In this document: one piece after another, positions 31,967-43,424 of the stretch
Numbering within the stretch: the stretch's first letter is position 1
How the letters are laid out: each line of letters opens with the position of its first letter
DNA from: Glebionis coronaria
Lineage: Eukaryota; Streptophyta; Magnoliopsida; Asterales; Asteraceae
NCBI GenBank assembly: GCA_025667525.1
Contig: CM046876.1
Coordinates: 22,593,224 to 22,657,223, forward strand
Length of the DNA: 64,000 nucleotides
Reading direction: 5' to 3'
Translations under genes and position numbers: made by a program
The notes under the pieces: generated by a model
What the model was told of the DNA's origin: nothing
The model's input: only the letters and a program-made list of their open reading frames with translations
Database searches by the model: none

Positions 31967-33558
31967 TATAGAAACTAGAAGGGGGGTTGAAGAGTTTCTC
32001 TTCGATTGGTGACCAAATTAAAATTGCTTTCAATTTGGTTTGTATCAAAACTATCTTTTACTTGAGGCTAAGTTGCATAATGATTAAGTTCAATTCAAAT
32101 GCACTAGCAAAGATAATAGGTAAGTGTAATGATAATGAAATAAGTAAAGAGTAAGGAAGGAGACAACCTAGTGGGAAGACACCAAGATTTATAGTGGTTT
32201 GACAACGAGGCTCTATCCTTGTTTCTACTCCACTCCTCGAGTACACCTACTCGAGATTTCCACTATATCCACAAGCTCCCTTCTCGGCGGAGAAAACCTT
32301 ACATCGTTGCTTACATTATTTTCCGACACTAAGCTAAATGTCGAGACCTAATCTTTAGCTAGGACCAATCTACACAACGTTGCCTACTTCACAATTTAAC
32401 GACACAAGGCTAGATGTCGAGTTCTAATCTTAAGGTAGAACCAATCTGCACGACGTTGCCTACTTCACCATTTTACGACACAAGGCTAGATGTCAAGTTC
32501 TAATTGAAAGCTAGAACCAATCTTCACGACTCTTCACTTTGAAGCTAAGTGAGAACTTCACACAACACAACTACTAGTCATTTTATAGTTTAGTGAGAAC
32601 TCACAAGACACAACCACATCACTTTATAGTTTAGTGAGAACTCCTAATCAAATCTATTACAACTCAACTAGACTTATCCAAGTACACACATGTAGCTTGG
32701 ATTTACACAACACTAATCCAAGCAAACACATATGCAATGGATGTACACAACAAATCCAAGTATCCACAAATAACTTGGATGAACACAACTAGTCCAAGTA
32801 TTCATAAATACATTGGATTGACTTAAAACAAAAAGGGTATCATGATGAATATGACTAGCTCATAGATTCATCTTTATCACAACACTAGTGAGTGAGTGAT
32901 ATTCTCATTGGACGAGGTAAAGGAGGGGATCAAGAGGATAATCATATGTAAACATCCTTAACAATTTAAGTGATCATTTACTAATGATTATGCCATAGAA
33001 AATAGAAAGAGGGCTGAGAAAAACGTCCAAGAGGCTTGCTGGAAAATGAGATTTGACCCACTATTTAAAGGAGACAAAGTATAACGGATCTATAACGGCT
33101 AGCTGTGCGCGGTACCTTATCTCACCCCGCGGTTCCATATCGCTAAGGAACCGCGTAGGTACTTAAGGAACCACCACTAGACTACGCTCCGTTTTTTGTC
33201 TTTTAGTGGGCTGGGAATATCTGAGGTATTTGAAACCTTCAAAGGATATTCTAACAGCATTTAGAATATGCTATTTTCAAATTTTCATTTTCCATTTTAA
33301 TAAAACATTTTCTAAAAAAGAAAGTTTATTAAAAAGTCTTTTGTCATATTAACAAAAGTGAGTTTTAAGGATAATCATTTTGATGATCACTAAGTATGAT
33401 TAAGAAAGGTTAGTGATATGATTATTACCTTGATGATAGTGTTAGTTAAATAATTCATTTTGTGTTTTACACTAAATGTGTTGTATGGTTTGTTGTGATC
33501 AAAACTAAGAAAGATTAGTTAACACTAATAATGTTTTTAGGCATCACTTGCATTAACA
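31967..33558 (-). repeat. 3' LTR of the 9.6-kb element
   Basis: Plus-strand start TATAGAAACTAG, end TGCATTAACA. Contains the GGTACC/GGTTCC palindrome block at 33106-33176 and a TTTAAATAG TATA-like box next to it. Confidence 0.9.
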
Positions 33559-33740
33559 ATCTCCCCCTTTTTTATTACGACAAACGATAAACTCATTTAC
33601 GTAGAAACACAAATTATCGAATTATTAACTAGTTTATCACTATCATTTCTCCCCCTTTGTCGTAGCAAAAAGGTTAGCACAAGTCTTTGAAGAACATCAA
33701 ACTTTGCTAGTAGCTCCCCCTTGGTGGTTGCTCCCCCTTG
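33559..33740 (-). other. Polypurine tract region with four AAGGGGGAG copies
   Basis: Minus strand AAAAAAGGGGGAGAT (33573-33559) directly abuts the 3' LTR. Further G5A-type purine tracts lie at about 33647, 33713 and 33731. Only the first can prime at the LTR border. Confidence 0.7.
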
Positions 33741-34205
33741 CTTGGGGCACCAAGTTTGTGAGCTAAGGTGACATGCTACACAAAGGTTAATAGAAAGGAA
33801 AGAAACACCAATGTATATATGATCACTACCTACTAAGTAACTTGAGAGGGAGAGAGAGAAGAAATCTAAAATTAGAAGCAAGTATTTTGCTAAGTATGTA
33901 CAAAGAGGTAATTGACAAAATCAAGCTTCAATCCAATGAAGATGATAAGCTTGTCAATGGGTTAAAGTTTAGAATTGATGGAATCACCCATAAGCAATTG
34001 TAAAAATTAACCATGATCAACTCAAAATAGAACTAATGAAATAACACACAAACAACACAAAGGTTACATACAAGAAAAGACACAACAAAGAAGATAGTCA
34101 TACACACAATATGAGTATCTAAAAGCAATAAATATGGAAAATAAACCACTAAGCATAAGCTAGTCTAATAGTGATATTTTCCAAGGTTGCTAAAAAAATA
34201 AAAGA

Positions 34206-34832
34206 CTAAAAAGACGACGATGCATCATTCGAAGTTTTGTCCACCGGAACGAAAACTTGAATAGGAGGTCGAGTGAGGAGGAATTCAAGAAATTTTAACT
34301 TCTCATACACATGAGCAAGTTCAATTTGTTGAAATCGACAACAAGCACACGAGGATCCATGATGCAACACAAAATCGTTTGATGGGGGTATGGCATCAAA
34401 TTTAGGGTTTGGTGGTGGTGGGGTAATGGGTTTGGGAATGTTTTCACAATGCCTTGTGAGGTTTGGGAAGGTTGAAAGGTCACTGAGTTGAGGGGTGTTG
34501 AAGGATTGTGGTGGTGGGGGAACATTTTCTTTTGCTCTGGTGATGGGGTTTATGGTATAAGTCTCATTCCAATACTTGATTGGAGAGAAGGTAGGGTTTT
34601 TGGGTGGTTTGGACGAAGATGGTTCATTATTCTTAACCCAAATAGGTCGAACCGAGATTTTCGGTTTCTTTGAAAGCTTGGATGAGTAAGCTTTGGGTGA
34701 GTGGGGTTGTGACAAAGAAATGTCAAGGTTAGGAATGTAGGAGTTTGGCATTGTGAGAGTGTGAGAATAAAATCTCAAGGTTGTGTGAGAATGAATTCTC
34801 AAGGTTGGGAAGGTGTGAGAATGAAATCTCAA
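34206..34832 (-). pseudogene. ORF C of 9.6-kb element, Pro-rich with HGSSCACC motif
   Basis: Open frame of 208 codons. The likely start is the internal Met of MPNSYIPNLDISLSQ, because the first ~27 codons are a repeated FHSHT/IHSHT leader. The middle is rich in Pro/Ser/Lys (KKPKISVRPIWVKNNEP, PPPPQSF). The C-terminal part has DFVLHHGSSCACC followed by a helix-like QIELAHVYEKLKFLEFLL. The last part is clearly related to ORF B. No known family is recognised. Unbroken, so conceivably still translated. Confidence 0.5.
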
Positions 34833-34984
34833 GGTTGGGGTATAAGTAAAATGTAATCAAGGTAAGAATTTGAATACAAGATGTGAAGTGTCAAGGAATG
34901 TTTAGTAAATTTGAGTAAACAAGGAATCTTGACAAGGTATACGGTTTTAAAAATTTTGACCAAAAATTCGTCAAAGACTGATTT

Positions 34985-35046
34985 CTGCCCGCGGTACCTT
35001 AAAGGGACAGGTGGTTCCTTAGCACATAAGGAACCGCGCGACTTTA
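34985..35046. repeat. Palindromic GGTACC/GGTTCC block upstream of ORF C
   Basis: CCCGCGGTACCTTAAAGG ... GGTGGTTCCTTAG ... ATAAGGAACCGCG, about 150 bp upstream of ORF C in its sense. Shares the flank CGCGGGCAGAAA (minus) with the block at 38706. Confidence 0.75.
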
Positions 35047-35497
35047 TTGAGCCGCGTCCAGTGGACTTGAAACCATGTTTTTCCAGGGTTTTGGGAAAAA
35101 CTAAGATTTTTTCAAAAAGTTGCAAATCTTGGAATTTTACCTCTATTAGCACCAAATTATGCTAGGGTTGCATAAAGCAACACATTCACAAAGAATATCT
35201 TGACAAAGGATGACAAAACAATTTAGATATCATTTTGAACCAAATTTTAGTCAAGTTTTAGAGGTTGTGATAGATTTAGGTTCAATTTTAATTTCAAATT
35301 AAAGTTGATTAATGTGCACATAAGGATATAAACACACAAGCTAAATCCATAGATCAACAACATGAAACATTCATGAAGGAAGCAAGTACAATGACAAATA
35401 AAACTAACTAATAATAGCTAGCTTAACATTAAATCTAGATGAGTAGTTTTATTTGGCTTGGTTTTGTTGAAAACTCTTATTAAGAAAACTCCATCAT

Positions 35498-36196
35498 TCA
35501 TCTTCTAAGAGGAGGCATGGAGAACAAGGCAAGCAAGAACTCTTGCAACCTCCTATGTAGTCCATACATATCCATCCTAAGGTTATGGATGATGTAGTGG
35601 TTGTAAAGACAACATGGACAACTAGGACCATGTGTTTGTTGAAACCCATAGTATGGATCACCCAAAAGGAGGGAAAGTGGAACACCCAAAATTGGAATGT
35701 TTGAGTTGGGTGGAGGTGTAGGAGGCATGTTCTCCAAGGGTGATGTGGGTGAGAGTGGAGGCATGTTCCCTAAAGGGGAAATGGGTGAGTGTGGAGGTAA
35801 ATTCTCCAAGGTTTGTGAAATGGGTGAGTTATGAGGGGTAAATGGTGAAGTCACCAAGTTATCATCAAAGTCATTCACAAAAGGAATGCTTTGGATTGGT
35901 TGGGGTTGTGTGGTCACATCCAAGGGTGCACTTGGAGTGAAGGGTGAAGAGAGCTCATTCATTCTTGAGTTGAATGAAGAGGAGGTAGAACCAATGGAGT
36001 GGTTAGTACCATGGGTGGATGATGTCTTTCATGGTGCAAGAGGTGGGGAAGGTGATGAAGAAATAAGGATAGGAACCATCTCATTCTTAGGTGTGTGGAA
36101 AGGTGAGGAGTTAGGCTTGGCCACCTTAATCCTTATTTTGAGTGTTTTCCTTGGGCTGGAAGTCTTGGAAGTGTTTGAGGTTTTGGTACACACCAT
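35498..36196 (-). pseudogene. ORF B of 9.6-kb element, Pro-rich with HGPSCPCC motif
   Basis: One frame of 233 codons from ATG at 36196 (MVCTKTSNTSKTSSPRKTLK), with a single TGA at about 36030. Then come a Pro/Ser/Thr-rich middle with repeats of LENMPP/LGNMPP(L/T)SP and a C-terminal GFQQTHGPSCPCC followed by IIHNLRMDMYGLHRRLQEFL. Same architecture as ORF C: basic start, disordered Pro-rich middle, HGxSCxCC, amphipathic helix. No known family. The CxCC could bind zinc; this is inference. Confidence 0.5.
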
Positions 36197-36440
36197 GGTT
36201 GACAAGGGTGTTTTAAGGTTTAGGGAAGGATGTTTTGATGTGTGAAGAACATGACTAACAAGGTGGGTTTAAATTGGTGAGGGGATGATCCAAACTAGTA
36301 ATGGGTTAAAATCATTTTAGGTGAATAATGAATTTAGGTAAGCTAGTTTAGGAAATGTGCATTTTATTACTGAAAATCATGCAAGGTTTACACATATTTA
36401 AGAAAACAGTGTAAAGCAAAAGATGCTGTCGTGCACAGTG

Positions 36441-36513
36441 GCCGGCGGTTCCTTATCTAGGACCGGCGGTACCTTATCGATAAGGATCCGCGGGTCGATA
36501 TGGAACCGCGACC
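36441..36513. repeat. Palindromic GGTTCC block upstream of ORF B
   Basis: GGCGGTTCCTTATCTAGG, CGGCGGTACCTTATCGATAAGG and ATGGAACCGCG, about 250-315 bp upstream of the ORF B start. Confidence 0.75.
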
Positions 36514-36799
36514 AGAGGTCTTTCAAAAATTTCCCATCCCAGTTTTTGATAAACCCATATTTTTACCAAAAGATTCACAAGCCAAAGTTAACTACATATC
36601 GTAATCTAATAAGCTAACTATCATAAGGCATGGACAAAGCTATGTAAATCACAAACATCATTGCATAAGCAACATTTAGGATCAAAATAAGTAATAATCC
36701 AAACAAGTAGCATAAGTTAATAAACAACTAAACCAAAGTGTTAATAAGCAAATGTTTAAGCTTCAAATGATAACCAAACTTTGACACAACTCAAAGTCT

Positions 36800-38006
36800 T
36801 CACCTCCTTTTCTTGCCTAAATCCTTGATCATTTTTCCCAAATACTTGATTCCCTTTCTTGACTCAATCCGGTGATCATGCAAATCACCTCGGGTTCGAA
36901 GATTTTGACGGTAAAGTTCCTCTAAATTGAGATTATTAGGAACTTCACTATAGGAATGGTGAGGTGGGGAAGCAATGTCATCTAAACCATCCACGAATGA
37001 GTTTGTGGAGTGGTGAGAAGAACTCGAAGAGTCAATGGGAGCACTTGTGCCAATGCCATCACCATCACTTGTTGGCATGTCCATGTCCTCATCATTGAAC
37101 TCTTGTTGATCAGATTTACGGTCAGATTTTGTCTTTCTCTTATATACCTCTCGAATAGGTAGCATGACCCGTTTGACCGGTTGAAATTGAGAAAGATCAA
37201 GATTTGGAAAATCACGGCCAACCCTTTTAAAAAGGCGAGTGAGAAGCATTACGTAAGGGAGGTTTGTTTTAGGCTTGTGAATAGCATAATTGATCCGTTG
37301 AGCGATAAAATATGCCAAATTGTAATTGGTGTTGGTAAAGATGCAATATAACATATGCACTAAACACGCCGGAACATGATCCCGGTTTCCACAAAGACAA
37401 AACACATTTTCCCTAAGGATATTGGTCCATTGAACCATATTATCATTAAGGTCGCTTAAGAGAACCTCAATGACGTTTCACCGAACGTACCTTAGTATGA
37501 AGGCTTCTCTTAACGGGTCGATTACGCTTTTGGGAGACAATGTCGACAATGAAGTCAAGATCAATTTCCTCATGATCATTTGGAGGACAATTGTAGGATT
37601 CAAGGAGAGCACTAAGCTTCCATTTATCCGTGAAGCGACAAGTGCCTACAAATGGGACATCAAGAATTTGACCAAACACTTCGAGAGAGTATTGAATGAG
37701 TTGATCTTTCAAGATGAACCTAACAAATATTCCATCATTGTTTTAGTATGTGCTAAAGAACTCCAATAGGAATCGAGGATAGATGTCTTCCTTAATGTTC
37801 AACAAACAATAAAATCCAATGTGTTCAAACATGGAGTTGATGTAGACATAATCCTTGATATCCTTTTGGACAACTCTACCCTCATGAAAGCAACGAGATT
37901 GAAGTGAGGAAAAAGTATGGGCAAGGTGAGTTGAGTGACAAAAGTCGGATAGGTTTGGCATATACTTTTTGGTGAGTTGATGATCCTTTTGGTATTGTGA
38001 AGGCAT
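36800..38006 (-). pseudogene. ORF A of 9.6-kb element, putative plant transposon protein domain
   Basis: About 400 codons with one in-frame TAA (about 37745) and one frameshift near 37470. Reads RCFHEGRVVQKDIKDYVYIN, MFEHIGFYCLL, FLLEFFSTY, then SLEVFGQILDVPFVGTCRF, then VFCLCGNRDHVPACLVHML and AYFIAQRINYAI, LPYVMLLTRLF. The order (R.F..G..V, then the W-region, then leading to FY..L, then VP..G, then LPYG.LLT) resembles the putative plant transposon protein domain common in nested retroelement ORFs of dicots. The C-terminal tail is acidic and Ser-rich with a basic end (KMIKDLGKKRR). Function unknown in all relatives I can recall. Confidence 0.6.
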
Positions 38007-38705
38007 GATTAGTACCTAAATAAATACAAGAAAATATTTCTCCAATCACTCATATGAAAAATAAAATCAAAGATCACAAAAACAAATATGAGAATGTGTT
38101 ATATCAATTTCTTGACAAACATAGGATTGAATCCATATCATTCTCATGTTCACAATGTGTCTATTCCATCATTAACCAAGAACACATGATCTATGTTAGA
38201 TCAACAATGGATTAGAACATTGGTTTTTCAAAACAAGGTTTTTAGGTAAGCATTAACAATGTCATTACCTACTTGTTCATGGGTTCATCTCCAATCCATC
38301 TTTCAACCAAAATCATTTAGCTTAAATTCGGATTTGTTCTACAAGTGGGTTTTAGTGAAATCTTAATGAATATGAACCTAAGGAATCATAGTAAAATAAC
38401 CATGTCAACCCACATTCCTATTAAGGTTTTAATTCAATTTCAATTAAAAAAAACCCCAATTATGAAAGGATGAACCCTAGAACAAAATAGATGAAATTGA
38501 AAGAAAATACTTACAATTAATTGATGTTAGATGAAGGATGAGTGAAACCCACAACTTGGAATCAATTAATTTGAGTGATTGAAGGTTTTGGAAGCTTCAA
38601 CAATGGTGAAAAACAAGAAAATCGTCGACTGTGTGTTTTTGAGAGAGAGAGGGTTTGGTTTGAAAAAGAATAAAATAATCAAACTGGCGCTCTGACAAAA
38701 GTTTC

Positions 38706-38767
38706 TGCCCGCGGTTCCTTATCGATAAGGTACCGCGGGTTTGAGCCGCCTAGATAAGGAACCGCCT
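38706..38767. repeat. Palindromic GGTTCCTTATCGATAAGG block upstream of ORF A
   Basis: A 32-bp near-perfect palindrome at 38708-38739 centred on TTATCGATAA, followed by GCCGCCTAGATAAGGAACCGCC. It lies 700 bp upstream of ORF A in its sense. A run of CTCTCTCTCTC leader-like sequence lies between block and ORF. Confidence 0.85.
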
Positions 38768-39908
38768 ACAGAGGCAGGTTTTTACCTATGAAAAACGCCA
38801 AATTTTGAAAACCATGTTTTTCTAAAATACTTAAAATTAAATCATGAGCCTTTTATAATATCACTGGATCATCATAACACTAAGCAATATGCCTTAACGA
38901 AGGATTACGAGTTAAATCAAGATAAAAAAGAACCGAAACAGACAAACGACTACTCGTAGCAAAACGGAAAAGTGGAGAGAAGTCAAGGGAAGTAAATCAA
39001 GACTAGGACCAATGCTCAAGGGATTAATGACAATCTTCAAATAGTGGTAACGAATAGCTTGTGTCATATATAGTGGTTTAAGACGTGCCTTTCCAGCGAA
39101 CGGTTAAACGGCTTTGGTAATGAATAAGCACAAAGCAATTATTCAAGTATAGACTAAGATCACTTTCAATAATAGTCTTAGTCTAAACCAAAATATGAGC
39201 AAGGTATTAATTCACTTTCTCTCCCACAAAGGGCCTACTAACCGTATGGGTGCAAACCATGGAAATCATGCTTGATACTTTAAGCTTCTACTAACTCACT
39301 CTACATCACCATAGTGAGTCAAGTATCCAAGCAATGAAGGTTTGAGAGGATAAAAGAAAAGAAACACAAACCACAAATAAATGTCAAGGCAAGGATGCCG
39401 AGAACAAGCACATAGTCAAGTAATGATCAAAAGAACGATCAAAGGGAGTGTGGAAGAACGAAAGCGTACCTTGGCCACAAAGAGCAATCCATGAAGGAAT
39501 AAGTGATGTGCCCAATCAATGACTATGATGAGTACTAAGTCTTCAAGGACTAGTATCATTCCCAATCATCTTGGTATCATCATTCAAAGATGTTAAAGAT
39601 CAATGAAGATGAGTCTTCTACAAGTGCAAGTAACTCAATCCACAACCAATTAAATGATCGATCTTCATGAGTACCTACACAAAGCAAGATGCAAACTAGT
39701 AGATACATTTCAAGAGTATATCTAAAATGCATAAAGGCTACTTATCTTAAGTGTGATGCAATATTATCAATTAAAATACCTATTTTCAAAGAAAACATAG
39801 TTTTGACCAAAGAGAAACTTTAGTATAACTTGAACTTCTAATTTGAGGAGACAATGGAATGATCCAAGTTTCAAAGTACAATATACTTCAAAGATCTTGA
39901 GTGACCAT
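38768..39908. other. Leader region of the 9.6-kb element
   Basis: Between the PBS and the first palindromic block. No coding potential; no feature beyond the PBS. Confidence 0.45.
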
Positions 39909-39921
39909 CGCTCTGATACCA
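39909..39921 (-). other. Primer-binding site of 9.6-kb element
   Basis: TGGTATCAGAGCG (minus), one base (A) from the end of the 5' LTR: initiator-Met tRNA type. Confidence 0.85.
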
Positions 39922-39922
39922 A

Positions 39923-41538
39923 TTATAGAAACTAGAAGGGGGGGGGGGAGGGGGGGGGGGGGGGGGTTGAATAGTTTCTCTTTGATTGGTGACCAAATTA
40001 AAATTACTTTCAATTTGGTTTGTATCAAAACTATCTTTTACTTGAGGCTAAGTTGCATAATGATTAGGTTCAATTCAAATGCACTAGCAAAGATAATAGG
40101 TAAGTGTAATGATAATGAAATAAGTAAAGAGTAAGGAAGGAGACAACCTAGTGGGAAGACACCAAGATTTATAGTGGTTCGACAACGGGGCTCTATCCTC
40201 GTTTCTACTCCACTCATCTAGTACACCTACTCGAGATTTCCACTATGTCCACAAGCTCCCTTCTCGGCGGAGAAAACCTTACATCATTGCTTACATTATT
40301 TTCCGACACTAAGCTAAATGTCGAGACCTAATCTTTAGCTAGGACCAATCTACACAACGTTGCCTACTTCACAATTTAACGACACAAGGCTAGATGTCGA
40401 GTTCTAATCTTAAGGTAGAACCAATCTTCACGACGTTGCCTACTTCACCATTTTACGACACAAGGCTAGATGTCGAGTTCTAATCGAAATCTAGAACCAA
40501 TCTTCATGACTCTTCACTTTGAAGCTAAGTGAGAACTTCACACAACACAACTACTAGTCACTTTATAGTTTAGTGAGAACTCACAAGACACAACCACATC
40601 ACTTTATAGTTTAGTGAGAACTCCTAATCAAATCTATTACAACTCAACTAGACTTATCCAAGTACACACATGTAGCTTGGATTTACACAACACAAATCCA
40701 AGCAAACACATATGCAATGGATGTACACAACAAATCCAAGTATCCACAAATAACTTGGATGAACACAACTAGTCCAAGTATTCATAAATACATTGGATTG
40801 ACCTAAAACAAAAAGGGTATCATGATGAATATGACTAGCTCATAGATTCATCTTTATCACAACACTAGTGAGTGAGTGATCTTCTCATTGGACAAGGTAA
40901 AGGAGGGGATCAAGAGGATAATCATATGTAAACATCCTTAACAATTTAACTGATCATTTACTAATGATTATGCCATAGAAAATAGAAAGAGGGCTGAGAA
41001 AAACGTCCAAGAGGCTTGCGGGAAAATGAGATTTGACCCACTATTTAAAAGAGACAAAGTATAACGGATCTATAACGGCTAGCTGTGCGCGGTACCTTAT
41101 CTCACCCCGTGGTTCCATATCGCTAAGGAACTGCGTAGGTACTTAAGGTACCACCACTAGACTACGCTCTGTTTTTTGTCTTTTAGTGGGGTGGGAATAT
41201 CTGAGGTATTTGAAACCTTCAAAGGATATTCTAACAGCATTTGGGATATGCTATTTTCAAATTTTCATTTTCCATTTTAATAAAACATTTTCTAAAAAAG
41301 AAAGTTTATTAAAAAGTCTTTTGTCATATTAACAAAAGTGAGTTTTAAGGATAATCATTTTGATGATCACTAAGTATGATTAAGAAAGGTTAGTGATATG
41401 ATTATTACCTTGATGATAGTGTTAGTTAAATAATTCATTTTGTGTTTTACACTAAATGTGTTGTATGGTTTGTTGTGACCAAAACTAAGAAAGATTAGTT
41501 AACACTAATAATGTTTTTAGGCATCACTTGCATTAACA
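39923..41538 (-). repeat. 5' LTR of the 9.6-kb element
   Basis: Matches 31967-33558 almost base for base. Contains a run of about 26 bases that is nearly all G (39940-39966) where the other LTR has only six. Palindrome block at 41086-41156; TTTTAAATAG box (minus) at 41041-41050, about 40 bp downstream of the block, so the block is in the promoter. The 3' flank GGATA is the TSD. Confidence 0.9.
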
Positions 41539-42540
41539 GGATAACACATCCCAGACTATTCAAGCGACTCCATGACAATATACCCAAGACGGTGGATGAA
41601 ATTATGAGGGAAACAATAGCTTTCTTGAGAGGAGAAGTCGTAGTAGCAAACCGGTCAAGGAAGAAAGGACCGCCTGCATGGAAACAAGAGGGAAATCGAA
41701 AACAAAACTTTGATAGGAGACTTGAATTTTGGAACCATCAAAGGGCATAACGAAGAAATGACAGATTCACGCTCCTCAAAACCGACAAAGAAATTTTAGC
41801 CCTAGAAAAAGGAAAGTTCAAAGCCTCGCCTCCTATGACTACCCCCGCTCGATAAGAGGAACGAGAAAATAATTTTGTGAATTCCATGGAGAAATTTAGC
41901 ATGACACAGACAAATTCATGCACCTAAAATGACAAATTAAGGATCTAATCAAGGATGGGAAGCTGTCACAATGGATCAAGAAAGGGAGGAAAAGTGGTGG
42001 AAAAGATCAGCCAAAAACAGTAAAAAAAAGGGTGAAACGTCCGGGAAGGACAAAGCCCCAGCCATTATGATGGTGTACTCATGGAAAAGAACTCTGAAAC
42101 AAAAAGAAACAAAAACCTTTTCCCCAAACCCACGTATATCCTTCTCACCACTCGATGGAACAGAAGCCTAAGATGGGCAAATGATAATAAAAACGGAAAT
42201 AGAAGGCAATGAGTTCACAGAGAATACGTGGACGGAGAGTCAGACTTCGAAATAATGTATGAGCATTGCTTCAGCCTCCTTCGCCGTGAAGTTAAGAGAA
42301 AGATGGTCCCACCTAAAACCTCCCTAGTAAGGTTTAGCGGCGAAACCATGTGGCCAATAGGGAAGATAAAATTCAAAGTAACAACAGGGGATGAAGAACA
42401 CTCAGCAACAACATAAATGAACTTGATGGTAGTACGGTCACATTCACCATATAACGTAATCATTGGAAGTCCTATAATCCGCCAAACAAGAGCCAGCGTC
42501 AACAACCCACGAGATGATTAAGTTCCTTATAGAAGGGGAG
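41539..42540 (+). pseudogene. gypsy gag second part and protease
   Basis: Resumes with THPRLFKRLHDNIPKTVDEI, MRETIAFLRGEVVVANRSRK, PPAWKQEGNRKQNF. A shifted zinc-knuckle region follows, then KKGETSGKDKAPAIMMVYSW. The protease part reads VDGESDFEIMYEHCF (active-site DG.S), MVPPKTSLVRFSGETMWP, VVRSHSPYNVIIGSPIIR. Several frameshifts and stops. Confidence 0.8.
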
Positions 42541-43080
42541 TACTTACACTCCACATCAAAGTAGCCATACCAATCGAGTGTGCAATGGTAAATAAGCCGT
42601 CCATACCCTAGAGGCGAACCCGGTCTCGGAGGAACGTGTAAAAATAGCAATCCAACCTGAATACCCAGATAAACGACCACAATCCGAGGAAAGCTAACAG
42701 ACGAAGAAATAGATAACCTATGCAACCTACTAAGGAAAACCTTGACATATTTGCATGGGAACCTAAGGATATGGCAGGCGTCCCAAGACACATAGCATAA
42801 CATCGCTTGATCATCACAGAAGGCTACTGCCCAATCAAACAAAAGAGAAACGCTCAAGAGCTAGAAAGAAACAAAGAAATCCATGAATATGTAACAAAAC
42901 TAGTGGACGCCAGAATAATGAGGGAAGTGCACTACCATAGCTGGCTCTGAAACCCCGAGATGGTGAAAAAGCATGACGAAAGCTAGATAATGTGTGTGGA
43001 CTTTACAGATCTTAGAAAGCATGCCCCCGAAGATTGCTATCCGCTTCTAGAAATCGATTGGAAGATATAATAACCTTTAA
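42540..43080 (+). pseudogene. gypsy reverse transcriptase N-terminal fragment
   Basis: In changing frames: NLDIFAWEPKDMAGVPRHIA, LVDARIMREVHYHSWL, MVKKHDES, MCVDFTDLRKHAPEDCYPLL and EIDWKI at about 43060, where similarity stops. The palm with the catalytic Asp pair, RNase H and integrase are absent: one large internal deletion joins RT to the 3' untranslated region. Confidence 0.75.
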
Positions 43081-43424
43081 TGACAGTAAAAATGGTAGAA
43101 CATATGGAAGGAAAACAGTGAAAAGGGGAACCTCTATTATACCCTCAGCATAAGTAAAAGCAATACACACACGATAGCGACACATGTAACCCACTAAAAC
43201 AACAAACGATCAGGATAGAGAAAACCAAAGGACGGGACAGGGAAAGTGGTACAACGTACCTGACACATTTTTCCAACAGTAAAAAAGTAAAAAAACGAAA
43301 GACAAGGTGTCAGACACGTCCACCTACCAAAGTGATAAACACACACAAAAGTTTGCAGACAAAAACAATTATAAAAGTCAGTGATTCATCCACATAACAC
43401 AAAAACCACTAGACATAGGGGACT

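Larger units (their letters stand above)
31967..41538 (-). mobile_element. 9.6-kb non-autonomous LTR retrotransposon with three own ORFs
   Basis: LTRs at 31967-33558 and 39923-41538 are almost identical; the length difference comes largely from a G-run. Flanks carry the 5-bp duplication GGATA (31962-31966 and 41539-41543). The PBS TGGTATCAGAG (39921-39911, minus) and the PPT AAAAAAGGGGGAGAT at the other end (33573-33559, minus) fix the orientation. The 6.4-kb internal region has no gag, protease, RT or integrase but carries three degenerate reading frames on the coding strand, each preceded by the same palindromic block. Young by LTR identity. LTR ends are TG and TA rather than TG and CA. Confidence 0.9.
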
